A stretch of DNA of 64,000 nt from an uncultured Prevotella sp. (lineage in GTDB: Bacteria; Bacteroidota; Bacteroidia; Bacteroidales; Bacteroidaceae): positions 32,417 to 96,416 of the forward strand of contig CAMOGW010000006.1 of the NCBI GenBank assembly GCA_946614435.1, written 5' to 3'. A program made the position numbers and the translations under genes. Shown one piece after another: positions 56,764 to 64,000 of this stretch. Numbering within the stretch: position 1 is the first letter of the stretch; each line of letters starts with the position of its first letter. The notes below the pieces were generated by a model. It ran no database searches. It saw only the letters and a program-made list of their open reading frames with translations, and had not been told where the DNA came from.

Positions 56764-59730
56764 TTATTTTCCTTTCTTGTTCTTCGGCAGTTTTGTCAGC
56801 TTGTAACTCAGGTGGAGCATCAGGTAGCGCGGAAGCGTGTTGTTGACCGTTTCGGTGCGCCCCTGTCCGTTGATGAAAATGAGTGTCGATGACAGCTGTC
56901 CCAAGAGGTCGAACCCTTCGAGGCGAACCGTGAGACGGTCTTTGAAGAAACTGCGCGCGATAGAGGCATTCCACACCAGGTCGTTGGTGTTCAGCTCGGC
57001 TGAGCCGTAGCCTCGGCGCGAGAACATCTTCAGGTCGGTGGCCAGTGTGAAGCCCTGCAGCCATCGGGGCAAGCGGTTCTCGTCGTTGCGCTTGAAGTTG
57101 TAGTTGGCGGTCAGCCCATATTGAAAGTTCAGGGCATTGATGGGCGTGATGGTGCCTTCCTGATTGGTGGTGTGGCGATACTCTATGTAGGTGGGCAGGC
57201 TGAGCGACAGGTTGCCTAAGGTGTAGCTGAGGGTGAGGCGGTTCTCGATGTAGTAGTTGTTGACGTGGGTGAGGGGCTGCTGTTGCATAGCGGAAGCCCC
57301 GACATTCGTAGCGGAAGCGGTGGCAGCCGGAGAGGCGGTGGTGGCAGCAATGTCAACGTGGCGCGTGTAGTCACCGTGGGTATAGATGTTCATCATGAGG
57401 CGCTTGGGCTTGTCGAGCGGCATGTTCAGGAAGTTGAAGAAATAGGTCTGCCAGTTGCCTTCCACGTTCTCGGGGCGGTAGGTGGTGATGCCGGTAGTGG
57501 CATCGTAGGTCTGTCCTTGCGACACCTGATGTCGGAAGAAGCGCAGTCCGCCGCCGATGTTGTGGGAGATGCGTTTCTCGCGCCAGTTGCGGTTCATGCT
57601 GAACTGCATGCGGTGGTTGGTGGCGCCGCGCAGGTTCGGGTTGCCGTAGCGACGTATGAGCGGATTCTCGTTGTTCAGGATGTTCACCTTCTGGAACAGG
57701 TCTGGCGTCTGAAACTCAATGCCGTAGAAGAAGTTGATGCTTCGGCTCCAGTTGTGCGATGCCAGCTGGACGTGCAGTTCGGGCGACATGGTCCAGCAGT
57801 GCTGCACGAGCGATGTATCGACGTAGGCACTACGGTAGTCGAGCCGTTCGTTCACGTTGTAGAAGTGCATCTGGTAGAAGGCGAGTATGTACTTGCCGTC
57901 GGCTTCGTGCTGAAAGCCGGGCGTGATGTCCAGTCGGTTCTCCACCCGGCGGTGCGTGCGGTCGTAGTTGTTCTGCAAGTCGAGCGTGTCGGCCAGGAAC
58001 AGCTCATTGGTGTTCTCGCGCTGACGGAACAGAAAACGGTATTCGGCGTAGAGATAGAAGCCGCTGGGCCATGTGATGCGATAGAAGGGCGATACGGCTC
58101 CATAGTTTGTGCGCGAAGGTGTGCGCCCGTGTCGGTTCAGTATGCTGTTGAACGTGGGCGTAAGCTGATAGCGCAGTTGTTGTTCCGACTCGTTGTACTT
58201 GTGCTCGTGTGAGTGCTTAAAGTTCAGGTTGAAGCCTGTGCCGTCGCCTGATGGCAGCTTGTAGTTGAGCGATGTGTTCGACCAGATGTCGGTGCTGTTC
58301 TGCGAACTCTCTTCCTGTCGGAGCGCACTGTTGACCAGCATCTGCTGAACTTCGACACTGAGCGAAGCTGAGAAAATGCTGTCGAGTAGGTCGTTGACGC
58401 TTCCGTAGCGTGCGGGGTCGTTCTGGAACTGTGCCGACCGGTTGCGCACCGTCTGGTCGCCCTCAGTATAGGTGAAGCCAGTGCCGTTGTAGAGGAAGAA
58501 GGGCTTTTGCAGCTGGAAGTTGTTTTGCACGTTGATGCCCAGGCTCTTCGTCTTGTTCTGGTTGGAGCTGCGCTGATAGGTAGAGGGCGCATTGGTATGG
58601 AACTGCTCGGCGCTCGACAGCTGCGTGTCATGGTTGCTTATCCATTGGACATTTGCCTGTGCATGCTCTCGCCAGCGCTTGTCCTTCTCGTCGATGAGCA
58701 GGTCGATGCCGCCCATGCGGTTCTCATGTTCGCCCGATGGCATGTTGCTGGGACTCCACTCACCGTCGCTGCCCGGTCGGCGGTTCTCGTTCACGTTGTT
58801 CATGTTGCCGAAGATGCTCAGTCGCGAGTTATTGGTGTAGCGCATGCCGAAGAGACGGGCAAGGTAGCGTTCGCAGAACTCCCTGCTGAACGGCTTTCCG
58901 CCAGCCACTTCCACATTTCCCAGATAGCCCTGGTTGTACTCCCGTTTCAGCTTCACGTCCATCACGAAGCGCTTCTTCTCCACGTCCTGACCGTAGTATT
59001 TGCTCAGGTCGGTGGTCTTGCGGTAGGTCTGCACCTGCTTCACGGTGTAGGCAGGCAGGTTGTCGAGCATCACCTTGTTGTTGCCTTTGAAAAAGTCCTT
59101 TCCGTTGAGCAGCAGTTCGTCAATCTGTTCGCCATGCACCAAGATGCGTCCGTCGTCTTTCAGCTCCACACCGTCCATCTGGCGGATGAGGGCATCGAGC
59201 ATGGAGCCGTCGGGTATGTTGAAGGCATCGGCGTTGAACGTGATGGTGTCGCCCCGATAGAACATTTTCACGCGGGTCTTCTTCACCACTACTTCGCCCA
59301 GCGTGCCGCCCGAAAGGCTCTCATTGGAGGCTTTCGGCTTCATGAGGTGCCACGGGGCATCGAAGTAGGTGTTGCGCGAGATGCGCTTGATTTCGAAGTT
59401 CACGTAGGTAGTCTCAAAGTCGGGATGCTCGGCCCGGATGATGAACTTCTGCGGACGGGCAGGCACTTTCAGCCGATAGCCTGCATCGTTCTTCGTGGCC
59501 TGCCAGTTGCCCATGTTGAACGTGCGCAGGGTGTCGATGACTGAGGAGTCTGGGCGCATCACGGTGATGAGCGCGTTGGGGATGCCCTCACGGGTGAGGA
59601 AGTTCTTTACGTGGCCCCATAGTGAGACGGTTCGCTCTGTGGGGGATTGTTTCTTGTCCTGTGGCTCGTTCTGAGCGAGCATAAAAGTGGCTGTATTGGC
59701 CAGCAGGGCCAGCAAAAGGAGTCTTTTCAT
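56764..59730 (-). CDS. TonB-dependent-receptor-like outer-membrane beta-barrel protein
   Basis: This 988-residue protein has a signal peptide (1-19, ending MLAQ), an N-terminal carboxypeptidase-regulatory-like (CarboxypepD_reg) domain (about 32-125), a plug-like region with DGSMLDALIRQMDGVELKDDG (about 178-198), and a beta-barrel of the OMP_b-brl_3 type from about 270 to 980. It probably transports or senses an unknown ligand. It is the third gene in the BlaI-M56 block (59795-61972). A -7-like element lies only 4 bases before its ATG, which would give a leaderless transcript. Confidence 0.85.
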   Translation of the reverse strand: MKRLLLLALLANTATFMLAQNEPQDKKQSPTERTVSLWGHVKNFLTREGIPNALITVMRPDSSVIDTLRTFNMGNWQATKNDAGYRLKVPARPQKFIIRAEHPDFETTYVNFEIKRISRNTYFDAPWHLMKPKASNESLSGGTLGEVVVKKTRVKMFYRGDTITFNADAFNIPDGSMLDALIRQMDGVELKDDGRILVHGEQIDELLLNGKDFFKGNNKVMLDNLPAYTVKQVQTYRKTTDLSKYYGQDVEKKRFVMDVKLKREYNQGYLGNVEVAGGKPFSREFCERYLARLFGMRYTNNSRLSIFGNMNNVNENRRPGSDGEWSPSNMPSGEHENRMGGIDLLIDEKDKRWREHAQANVQWISNHDTQLSSAEQFHTNAPSTYQRSSNQNKTKSLGINVQNNFQLQKPFFLYNGTGFTYTEGDQTVRNRSAQFQNDPARYGSVNDLLDSIFSASLSVEVQQMLVNSALRQEESSQNSTDIWSNTSLNYKLPSGDGTGFNLNFKHSHEHKYNESEQQLRYQLTPTFNSILNRHGRTPSRTNYGAVSPFYRITWPSGFYLYAEYRFLFRQRENTNELFLADTLDLQNNYDRTHRRVENRLDITPGFQHEADGKYILAFYQMHFYNVNERLDYRSAYVDTSLVQHCWTMSPELHVQLASHNWSRSINFFYGIEFQTPDLFQKVNILNNENPLIRRYGNPNLRGATNHRMQFSMNRNWREKRISHNIGGGLRFFRHQVSQGQTYDATTGITTYRPENVEGNWQTYFFNFLNMPLDKPKRLMMNIYTHGDYTRHVDIAATTASPAATASATNVGASAMQQQPLTHVNNYYIENRLTLSYTLGNLSLSLPTYIEYRHTTNQEGTITPINALNFQYGLTANYNFKRNDENRLPRWLQGFTLATDLKMFSRRGYGSAELNTNDLVWNASIARSFFKDRLTVRLEGFDLLGQLSSTLIFINGQGRTETVNNTLPRYLMLHLSYKLTKLPKNKKGK

Positions 59731-59733
59731 AAG

Positions 59734-59742
59734 GCAAAAATA
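59734..59742 (-). promoter_or_regulatory. -7-like element abutting the start codon of the outer-membrane protein
   Basis: The minus strand reads TATTTTTGC, then CTT, then ATG at 59730. If used, transcription would begin about at the start codon. It may be fortuitous because an upstream operon promoter exists. Confidence 0.4.
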
Positions 59743-59794
59743 GTGATGACTATATCGGAATAGGAAAATCGTTATTTTTTCATAAGGCTTGTAA

Positions 59795-61567
59795 TTACTG
59801 CCTTATGCTCATCGTATCAACAGATTCTTTAGTCGGCGGTTTCATGTCCTCTGTTCGCAGCAGGGCTTCGGGCTTTCCGTAGTCTATCTGCTCATAGGTG
59901 AGCGGTGTGGCTAACAGACGGCGCACGGCATAAGGCATGCTGATGCGGGTGTAATGCTTGGAGCCATCGAGCACAAGGTGATTGGCGTTGATCAAGCGGT
60001 ACTGGACGGGGGCTTCCGCATGGAACTGCAACCAGTTCTTCTTTGGCAGTTTCAACTTGCCGCAGAAGGCATCACCGCCGCCGTGAAAGGTGCGTGTTCC
60101 CTGCTGGGGAGCAATATGGAACAGCATGAACAGCGTGTCGCTGACGAGTAGGTATCGCTGAGAATCGTGTTCACTTTTCCATACACCGTTGAGATGGTGG
60201 GAAGAGTGAGACTGATGGGTGTTGTCGGCATGCACCATGATTTCGAACAGATTGCGCAGGTCTTCATCGACGGGCATGCGGCTCCACTGATCGGTAATCT
60301 CAGGACCTTTCATTAAGGTCATCTGGTAGGGCTTTCGCGTCCACTTCACCTCGACGGTGTTGTCGCTGATGAAGTGGTAGCGTTCGGGATTGCCGTCAGC
60401 ATCGACCAGCGTGTCGCCCTTCAGGCGCGACTCGCTGAAGGAGAAGCCAAAACTGAGCGCCTTGCCGTCGCGTGCATGGTAGTGAATGGTGAAGAACGTG
60501 TCGTAATTGCGGAACCCAATCTGGCGGAAAGGCAGATAGACCTCAGTGTTACTGCCCGTGTTCTTCACCAAGTCTAATGTCCACCAGCCCATGAGCTGAT
60601 GCTCGCGCCGTTTCTCGTTGTTCTGGCAGGCCACGACAATGGTCATTGACAGCACCATGATGGCCAGCAGTGAGGAGACCACTGCGCGACGCACATTGGA
60701 ACGGGCATTGATGTCGCTGTTCATGAATGCCACGCGATGGGTGACGGGCTTGTGGCCAAAGGCGGAAAGAATCCATACAGGACTGCCACCCAGCATTGAG
60801 GCACGCAGCAGGGAATATTGATAGGCAGTGCGGTCAACGCCCTGGCGGAGCACGTCGCCATCGACTTGCAGCTCCTGCTGCAGGCGCATCTCGCGCAACA
60901 GCAGCCAGCAGAAAGGATTGTACCAGTTCACGGCCAGCAACACCTGGAACACGCAGAGCCACAGGAAATGATGCCGCTTGACATGGGCCAGCTCATGCAA
61001 AGTCATGAAGCGGCGCATCTCGTTGTCGAAGTTGCGAGGAATGAACACGTTGCGCCCGAACGAATAAGCCTCGGTGTCGTCGGTGGAATAGAGGCGGACG
61101 TGAGACTGATAGCCCACCAAGTCCTTTTGCCGTCTGAGCATAAAGAGCCGTGACAGCTGCCACACCAGATGGAGCAACATGAGGCAGCAGCCTGTCAGCC
61201 AGAGCCATCCGAACAGTTGAGAGACATTGTGCAGGAAAGGACGGATGGTAGGACTGCCGGTTGCGAGTGGCTGCTGGGCTTTCACCTTGAGCGAAGGAGT
61301 GGGCTCGTCGGCCATGCCAACCACGGATATGGGACTCACCGAGGTCTCTTCGGGCTCCACCAACAGCTCAACAGCCGTGTCGAGCTCCACCCATCGCATG
61401 GGGCTCACCAGTGAGACAACAGTAGTCACAATCATCGTGGTAAAGATGAAGCCTATCGCCCAATGGGCCGAGCACTTCAGTCGCACCACGCTGAAATAGA
61501 TGAGCGTGAACAGGGCGCACACCACAATGGCAGCTAAGGGATAGAGACCGGGAACGAGCGTGTACAT
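59795..61567 (-). CDS. M56 (BlaR1-type) membrane metallopeptidase, second system
   Basis: This 590-residue sensor peptidase has membrane helices at about 8-26, 36-53, 117-135 and 303-320, and the zinc motif HELAH (191-195), with VNWYNPFCWLL after it. The C-terminal 260 residues are periplasmic and look like tandem lipocalin-type (DUF4488-like) beta domains, LMGWWTLDLVKN and LNGVWKSEHDSQ, rather than the TonB domain of the first system. It starts 30 bases after the BlaI gene and precedes the outer-membrane receptor-like gene. The C-terminal domain may bind the signal ligand; that is inference. Confidence 0.85.
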   Translation of the reverse strand: MYTLVPGLYPLAAIVVCALFTLIYFSVVRLKCSAHWAIGFIFTTMIVTTVVSLVSPMRWVELDTAVELLVEPEETSVSPISVVGMADEPTPSLKVKAQQPLATGSPTIRPFLHNVSQLFGWLWLTGCCLMLLHLVWQLSRLFMLRRQKDLVGYQSHVRLYSTDDTEAYSFGRNVFIPRNFDNEMRRFMTLHELAHVKRHHFLWLCVFQVLLAVNWYNPFCWLLLREMRLQQELQVDGDVLRQGVDRTAYQYSLLRASMLGGSPVWILSAFGHKPVTHRVAFMNSDINARSNVRRAVVSSLLAIMVLSMTIVVACQNNEKRREHQLMGWWTLDLVKNTGSNTEVYLPFRQIGFRNYDTFFTIHYHARDGKALSFGFSFSESRLKGDTLVDADGNPERYHFISDNTVEVKWTRKPYQMTLMKGPEITDQWSRMPVDEDLRNLFEIMVHADNTHQSHSSHHLNGVWKSEHDSQRYLLVSDTLFMLFHIAPQQGTRTFHGGGDAFCGKLKLPKKNWLQFHAEAPVQYRLINANHLVLDGSKHYTRISMPYAVRRLLATPLTYEQIDYGKPEALLRTEDMKPPTKESVDTMSIRQ

Positions 61568-61597
61568 GATGGCAGATAGAAATTTTAAGGTTGGAAT

Positions 61598-61972
61598 TTA
61601 GGATTTTTTCTCAATGATGTTGAGGATTTCGGCAATGTCCTTGTCGGTGAGCTGCTCTTCTCTGGCAAAGAACGAGACGAGGGATGAGAGCGAACCGCCG
61701 AAGAATGTCTGCTTCACCTCTTTCATATACATGCGCGTGTAGGCATCTTTCGACACCTCGGCGCGGAAGCGTTGAGCCTTGCCCTCTCGGGTGGATGACA
61801 CGAAGCCCTTGTCTTTCAGAATCTTCAAGAATGTGAGCAGGGTGGTGGGGGCAGGCTTTGGTTCGGGCATGCGCTCCATGATCTCTGCCGAGAGTGCACC
61901 GTCTTCAGGGAAGCTCCACAAGGATTGCATCACCTGTGTTTCGGCCTGGGTCAGTTTCGTTTTATCTTTCAT
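61598..61972 (-). CDS. BlaI/MecI/CopY family repressor, second system
   Basis: This 124-residue winged-helix repressor contains LTQAETQVMQSLWSF, PAPTTLLTFLKILKDKGFV, YTRMYMKEVKQTFFGGSLSSLVSFFAREEQLTDK (in two pieces) and an acidic tail. It resembles the repressor at 3738 in layout but is clearly diverged, so the two systems should recognise different operators. The promoter region carries dyads at 61984-62024. It heads the operon BlaI-M56-outer-membrane protein. Confidence 0.92.
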   Translation of the reverse strand: MKDKTKLTQAETQVMQSLWSFPEDGALSAEIMERMPEPKPAPTTLLTFLKILKDKGFVSSTREGKAQRFRAEVSKDAYTRMYMKEVKQTFFGGSLSSLVSFFAREEQLTDKDIAEILNIIEKKS

Positions 61973-61983
61973 GATGCTCTAAG

Positions 61984-62024
61984 TTTTTAGAATGATGCTG
62001 CAAATGTATTCTAAAAATTTAGAA
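61984..62024 (-). promoter_or_regulatory. BlaI operator dyads with the -7 box between them
   Basis: TTTTTAGAAT (61984-61993) and ATTCTAAAAA (62008-62017) form a perfect 10-bp inverted repeat around the -7 element (minus strand TACATTTGC, 62000-62008). The right arm overlaps a second dyad TTCTAAA-AA-TTTAGAA (62009-62024). A related TCTAATTTTTCAGAAT lies further out. Confidence 0.72.
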
Positions 62025-62098
62025 CGTGCAAGTATTTCGCTCTAATTTTTCAGAATATTAACAATAATTTATAAAAAAGATGAGCTCACGGTTTAGGC

Positions 62099-62230
62099 AG
62101 AAAAGTAACGCCGTCTATTCTATATCACAGTGTGATCTCTCCTAAAACGTGCGATGATCTCTCCTATATCTTTGTGTGATCTATCCGAAGTCTCTGCGTG
62201 AACTTTCCAAAACAGTAGTATGATGGATTC
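62099..62230. repeat. 22-bp-period degenerate array (locus 4, 6 units)
   Basis: Units start at 62099, 62121, 62143, 62165, 62187 and 62209. Middle units end TGATCTCTCC or TGATCTATCC and begin TATATC, TAAAAC or GAAGTC; the centre varies. The period of 22 is kept exactly over at least five units. Confidence 0.88.
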
Positions 62231-62463
62231 TGCATCTGGAGCAGACACACACTATCAGAAAAAGTTTGCAAACATCTGCTCCATCTGCTCCCTTCTGCAA
62301 CTGTCATAGTATCAGTCGTTTACGTGCGGAGCAGATTCTTTTTATCTGCTCCCATCTGCTATAGTGGTTGCACATCTGCTCCATCTGCTCCCATCTGCTC
62401 CCTTGTAACCCTCTGTTCCCCAATGTTTTGCATGAGGGAGCAGATGGAGCAGATGTTTTGAAA
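62228..62463. repeat. Inverted GGAGCAGATG cluster (locus B)
   Basis: Several CATCTGCTCC runs (about 62274-62298 and 62371-62401) face GGAGCAGATGGAGCAGATG near 62440, again followed by TTTTGAAA. The motif and arrangement match locus A at 21805-21896. Confidence 0.85.
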
Positions 62464-62472
62464 CTTTTCTGT

Positions 62473-62636
62473 TATTTGCAATGGGCTAATGTTTCTACGG
62501 CATCAATAAGTGCTTCAGCCTTTGGCAATAGAAAGGCTACACTACTCGCATCCCTAAAGGGATATGCTTCATAATCGCTGGCCTGTCGCTGGTTAAAAAG
62601 GTCATTGAGCGTAGTACCATGTTCTATATCTAATTA
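62473..62636 (-). pseudogene. C-terminal remnant of a HEPN-domain protein
   Basis: On the minus strand an open segment reads LNDLFNQRQASDYEAYPF and later PKAEALIDAVETLAH before a TAA at 62473-62475. This pattern matches the C-terminal half of HEPN-domain proteins, which often act as toxins or nucleotidyltransferase partners. There is a stop codon upstream in frame and no start, so it is a fragment. Confidence 0.5.
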
Positions 62637-62640
62637 TACA

Positions 62641-62706
62641 AAAAAAAGTCGCCCGACGAAGAATCGGGCGACTTCTTTTTATGTTAGCTTAGCTGTGGTC
62701 TTATTT
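62641..62706. terminator. Detached copy of the gapA terminator
   Basis: The stem AGTCGCCCGA/TCGGGCGACT and 31 identical following bases match the terminator and last codon plus stop of gapA at 63683-63745. Here it is about 1 kb away from gapA, downstream of the DUF2442 gene. Confidence 0.9.
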
Positions 62707-62738
62707 TATTTATTTGTCTCGCTGGTGTTTTTAGAGTA

Positions 62739-63155
62739 TCAAATGGCAATCAATTCCTGCCCCATCTGATGAAATGCTTGCTTGATTTCCTGCATTCGTT
62801 TACTACTGGGTTTTTTGATACCATAAATATATTTGGCCAGTAGACTTTTGTTAATACCGATATACTTGGCCATTTCTGATACATTAATCTGAGGGAATCG
62901 GCCAAAGATTCTTGCCACCTCATTATCAGGATTAGGTTCAACGACATCATAAAAACTAGATAAATGTACGTCTTCATCCAACTTCTCCCAACGTATGTCA
63001 TCACCAAATCGTCCAATTTTGAAATCAAGTCGCTCTGATTCGGAAGCTTCTTTCAATACAGGGAATGCTTCCAGCGGACGACTTAAAGTCTCGCCTGCAT
63101 CTGTCAACAAATAAATGCGATTGGCGTCAAACCATAATTTTTCAATCTTTGCCAT
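62739..63155 (-). CDS. DUF2442 and helix-turn-helix protein (antitoxin-like)
   Basis: This 138-residue protein has an N-terminal DUF2442 domain (about 1-75, with LSRPLEAFPVLKEASESER and GDDIRWEKLDEDVHL) and a C-terminal HTH segment, ISEMAKYIGINKSLLAKYI-like at about 92-110 (NVSEMAKYIGINKSLLAKY). DUF2442 genes typically follow DUF4160 genes as here, in pairs that look like toxin-antitoxin modules, with the HTH part suited to autoregulation. It starts 2 bases after the DUF4160 stop. Biochemical function is unproven. Confidence 0.85.
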   Translation of the reverse strand: MAKIEKLWFDANRIYLLTDAGETLSRPLEAFPVLKEASESERLDFKIGRFGDDIRWEKLDEDVHLSSFYDVVEPNPDNEVARIFGRFPQINVSEMAKYIGINKSLLAKYIYGIKKPSSKRMQEIKQAFHQMGQELIAI

Positions 63156-63157
63156 AA

Positions 63158-63403
63158 TTATTCATCGTTATCATCCATGTGTTCATGCCATTTCTCTATG
63201 AACTCTTCTTGAAAAGTCTCGCACAGAGCCTTGGCCTTCTTTAAATCTTTTGGCTTCATCCCTTCATTCTTGATAAGTTCAACAGCCGGTTCCAGAGAGA
63301 ACTTTGCACGTCCATCAGCATTCTCCACATGGACATGAATGGGCATGTGCTCCTCGGAATAGAAGTAGAATCGCAATCCAAACGCTAAGAGTATTGTGGG
63401 CAT
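63158..63403 (-). CDS. DUF4160 protein (toxin-like partner)
   Basis: This 81-residue protein has the DUF4160 signature: PTILLAFGLRFYFYSEEH with an MPIHVHVENADGRAKF strand, and a helical C-terminal half ending in acidic residues. DUF4160 and DUF2442 genes are commonly paired; a toxin-antitoxin role has been suggested from this context. Start codon and promoter are clear (-7 at 63420-63428, 17 bases upstream). Confidence 0.85.
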   Translation of the reverse strand: MPTILLAFGLRFYFYSEEHMPIHVHVENADGRAKFSLEPAVELIKNEGMKPKDLKKAKALCETFQEEFIEKWHEHMDDNDE

Positions 63404-63419
63404 ATGTTCACTTTTTGAT

Positions 63420-63428
63420 GCAAATATA
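63420..63428 (-). promoter_or_regulatory. -7 element of the DUF4160-DUF2442 pair
   Basis: The minus strand reads TATATTTGC; the surrounding AGGGATAAATTTTTATCCC sequence (63430-63447) is a palindrome suited to autorepression. Confidence 0.6.
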
Positions 63429-63509
63429 GGGATAAATTTTTATCCCACCAAATAATTCCTTCTTTTTTTACGATATCTTTGAATAACTGGCTAGTGGTAT
63501 GAAAAGATG

Positions 63510-63672
63510 TTCAAATATACTCCTCTATACGCTAATGGTAAGGAACCTGTCATTGAGGAGCAGGACGTATGGTAGCAGGAGCGTGCGGAGAAACATGAGC
63601 CACTATAATCTGGGCATGATCATCGCTGTGGGCTATCGAGATTTGGGTAACTTCGCGCTGGAAGTGCAAAAG
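63510..63672 (+). pseudogene. Gene remnant, possibly RhuM-like
   Basis: The plus strand encodes YTPLYANGKEPVIEEQDVW, an in-frame stop, then QERAEKHEPL, and in another frame SHYNLGMIIAVGYRDLGNF. The last piece resembles the YxLDMIIxxGYR signature of RhuM-type virulence-associated proteins. Stops and a frame change show it is broken. The family call is weak. Confidence 0.35.
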
Positions 63673-63677
63673 TTACG

Positions 63678-63739
63678 AAAAAAAATAGTCGCCCGACGAA
63701 GAATCGGGCGACTATTTTTATGTTAGCTTAGCTGTGGTC
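63678..63739 (-). terminator. gapA terminator
   Basis: An 11-bp stem, TAGTCGCCCGA (63686-63696) and TCGGGCGACTA (63704-63714), with T-runs on both sides, lies 26 bases after the gapA stop on the minus strand. Confidence 0.9.
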
Positions 63740-64000
63740 TTATTTCAGCTCAGCGAGGTACTTGATGGTGCGAACCATCTGAGAGGTGTAAGAGTTCTCG
63801 TTGTCGTACCAAGCAACAACCTGAACCAGAGAGTTGCCGTCGCCAATCTTGCTGACCATGGTCTGGTTAGCGTCGAACAGCGAACCGAACTTCATACCGA
63901 TGATGTCGCTTGAAACGAGCTTCTCCTCGGTGTAACCGAACGACTCGTTGGTAGCAGCCTTCATAGCAGCGTTGATACCCTCAACAGTTACCTCACCCTT
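63740..64000 (-). CDS. gapA: Glyceraldehyde-3-phosphate dehydrogenase, C-terminal part
   Basis: Only the last 86 codons are in the window. Diagnostic pieces are [22 protein letters not shown], and the C-terminal [19 protein letters not shown], which holds the conserved active-site-region residues of GAPDH. The enzyme oxidises glyceraldehyde 3-phosphate with NAD in glycolysis. The N-terminal NAD-binding domain and catalytic Cys are beyond the edge. Its terminator is duplicated about 1 kb away. Confidence 0.93.
   Translation of the reverse strand, partial: KGEVTVEGINAAMKAATNESFGYTEEKLVSSDIIGMKFGSLFDANQTMVSKIGDGNSLVQVVAWYDNENSYTSQMVRTIKYLAELK

Larger units (their letters stand above)
62025..62738. 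other. Repeat-rich gap with a gene remnant
   Basis: About 710 bases without an intact gene. In order: a 22-bp array (62099-62230), a GGAGCAGATG cluster (62228-62463), a HEPN remnant (62473-62636) and a copy of the gapA terminator (62641-62706). Confidence 0.65.

Noticed and set aside
63499..63726. 75-codon protein upstream of the gapA terminator
   Set aside because: It runs through the gapA terminator and mixes frames of a broken gene; treated as a remnant.

Overview
The window looks like chromosomal DNA of a Bacteroidales bacterium of the Prevotella/Xylanibacter type. Promoters throughout have the Bacteroidota -7 element TAnnTTTGC instead of a sigma70 -10 box, and Shine-Dalgarno sequences are weak. 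The gene content fits a gut or rumen Prevotella: GH3/GH2/GH30-like/GH43 enzymes, BspA-type leucine-rich repeats, Por-type C-terminal tails, DUF2723 and DUF3098. No rRNA, tRNA, CRISPR array or intact mobile element was seen.

Layout. 1-6 kb: YbjQ and MmcQ/YjbR proteins, a GH3 glycosidase, and a BlaI/M56 sensor pair. 6-17 kb (mostly minus strand): a DUF3089-carboxylesterase fusion lipoprotein, a membrane AraC regulator with two YtcJ-like amidohydrolases, and DUF3098/DUF2723 membrane proteins. 17-21.6 kb: thrA, an apgM-like gene and a membrane-anchored winged-helix regulator. 22-32 kb: a surface-polysaccharide cluster with six glycosyltransferases, an ATP-grasp protein and a beta-propeller protein. 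32-36.5 kb: a SulP transporter and a GH2 enzyme. 36.6-45.5 kb: an IS1380 remnant, then a GH30-like multimodular enzyme and two GH43 proteins. 46-56 kb: a four-gene operon (cohesin-like protein, giant BspA protein, dockerin protein, small peptide), a putative regulator, and a receptor-like Ser/Thr kinase with an LRR ectodomain. 56.7-62 kb: a second BlaI/M56 pair followed by a TonB-receptor-like outer-membrane protein. 62-64 kb: toxin-antitoxin-like genes and remnants, then the 3' end of gapA.

The most unusual signal is non-coding. Four separate intergenic regions (906-1081, 13468-13555, 21975-22150, 62099-62230) carry arrays with a strict 22-bp period. Each array has its own unit sequence, made of a conserved half and a variable half. 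I know of no described element that matches. There are also nested-palindrome elements inserted in frame inside three genes (M56, apgM, GH43), a second palindromic family inside thrA, 9-bp tandem repeats in and beside genes, inverted clusters of GGAGCAGATG, and a near-exact duplication of the gapA terminator around a DUF4160/DUF2442 pair.

Functionally, the window combines plant-polysaccharide degradation, surface glycan synthesis and surface protein display. Several local sensor systems sit beside the genes they probably control: BlaI/M56 twice, a membrane wHTH next to 11-bp direct repeats, and an LRR kinase next to the BspA operon. All functions are assigned from sequence recognition alone.
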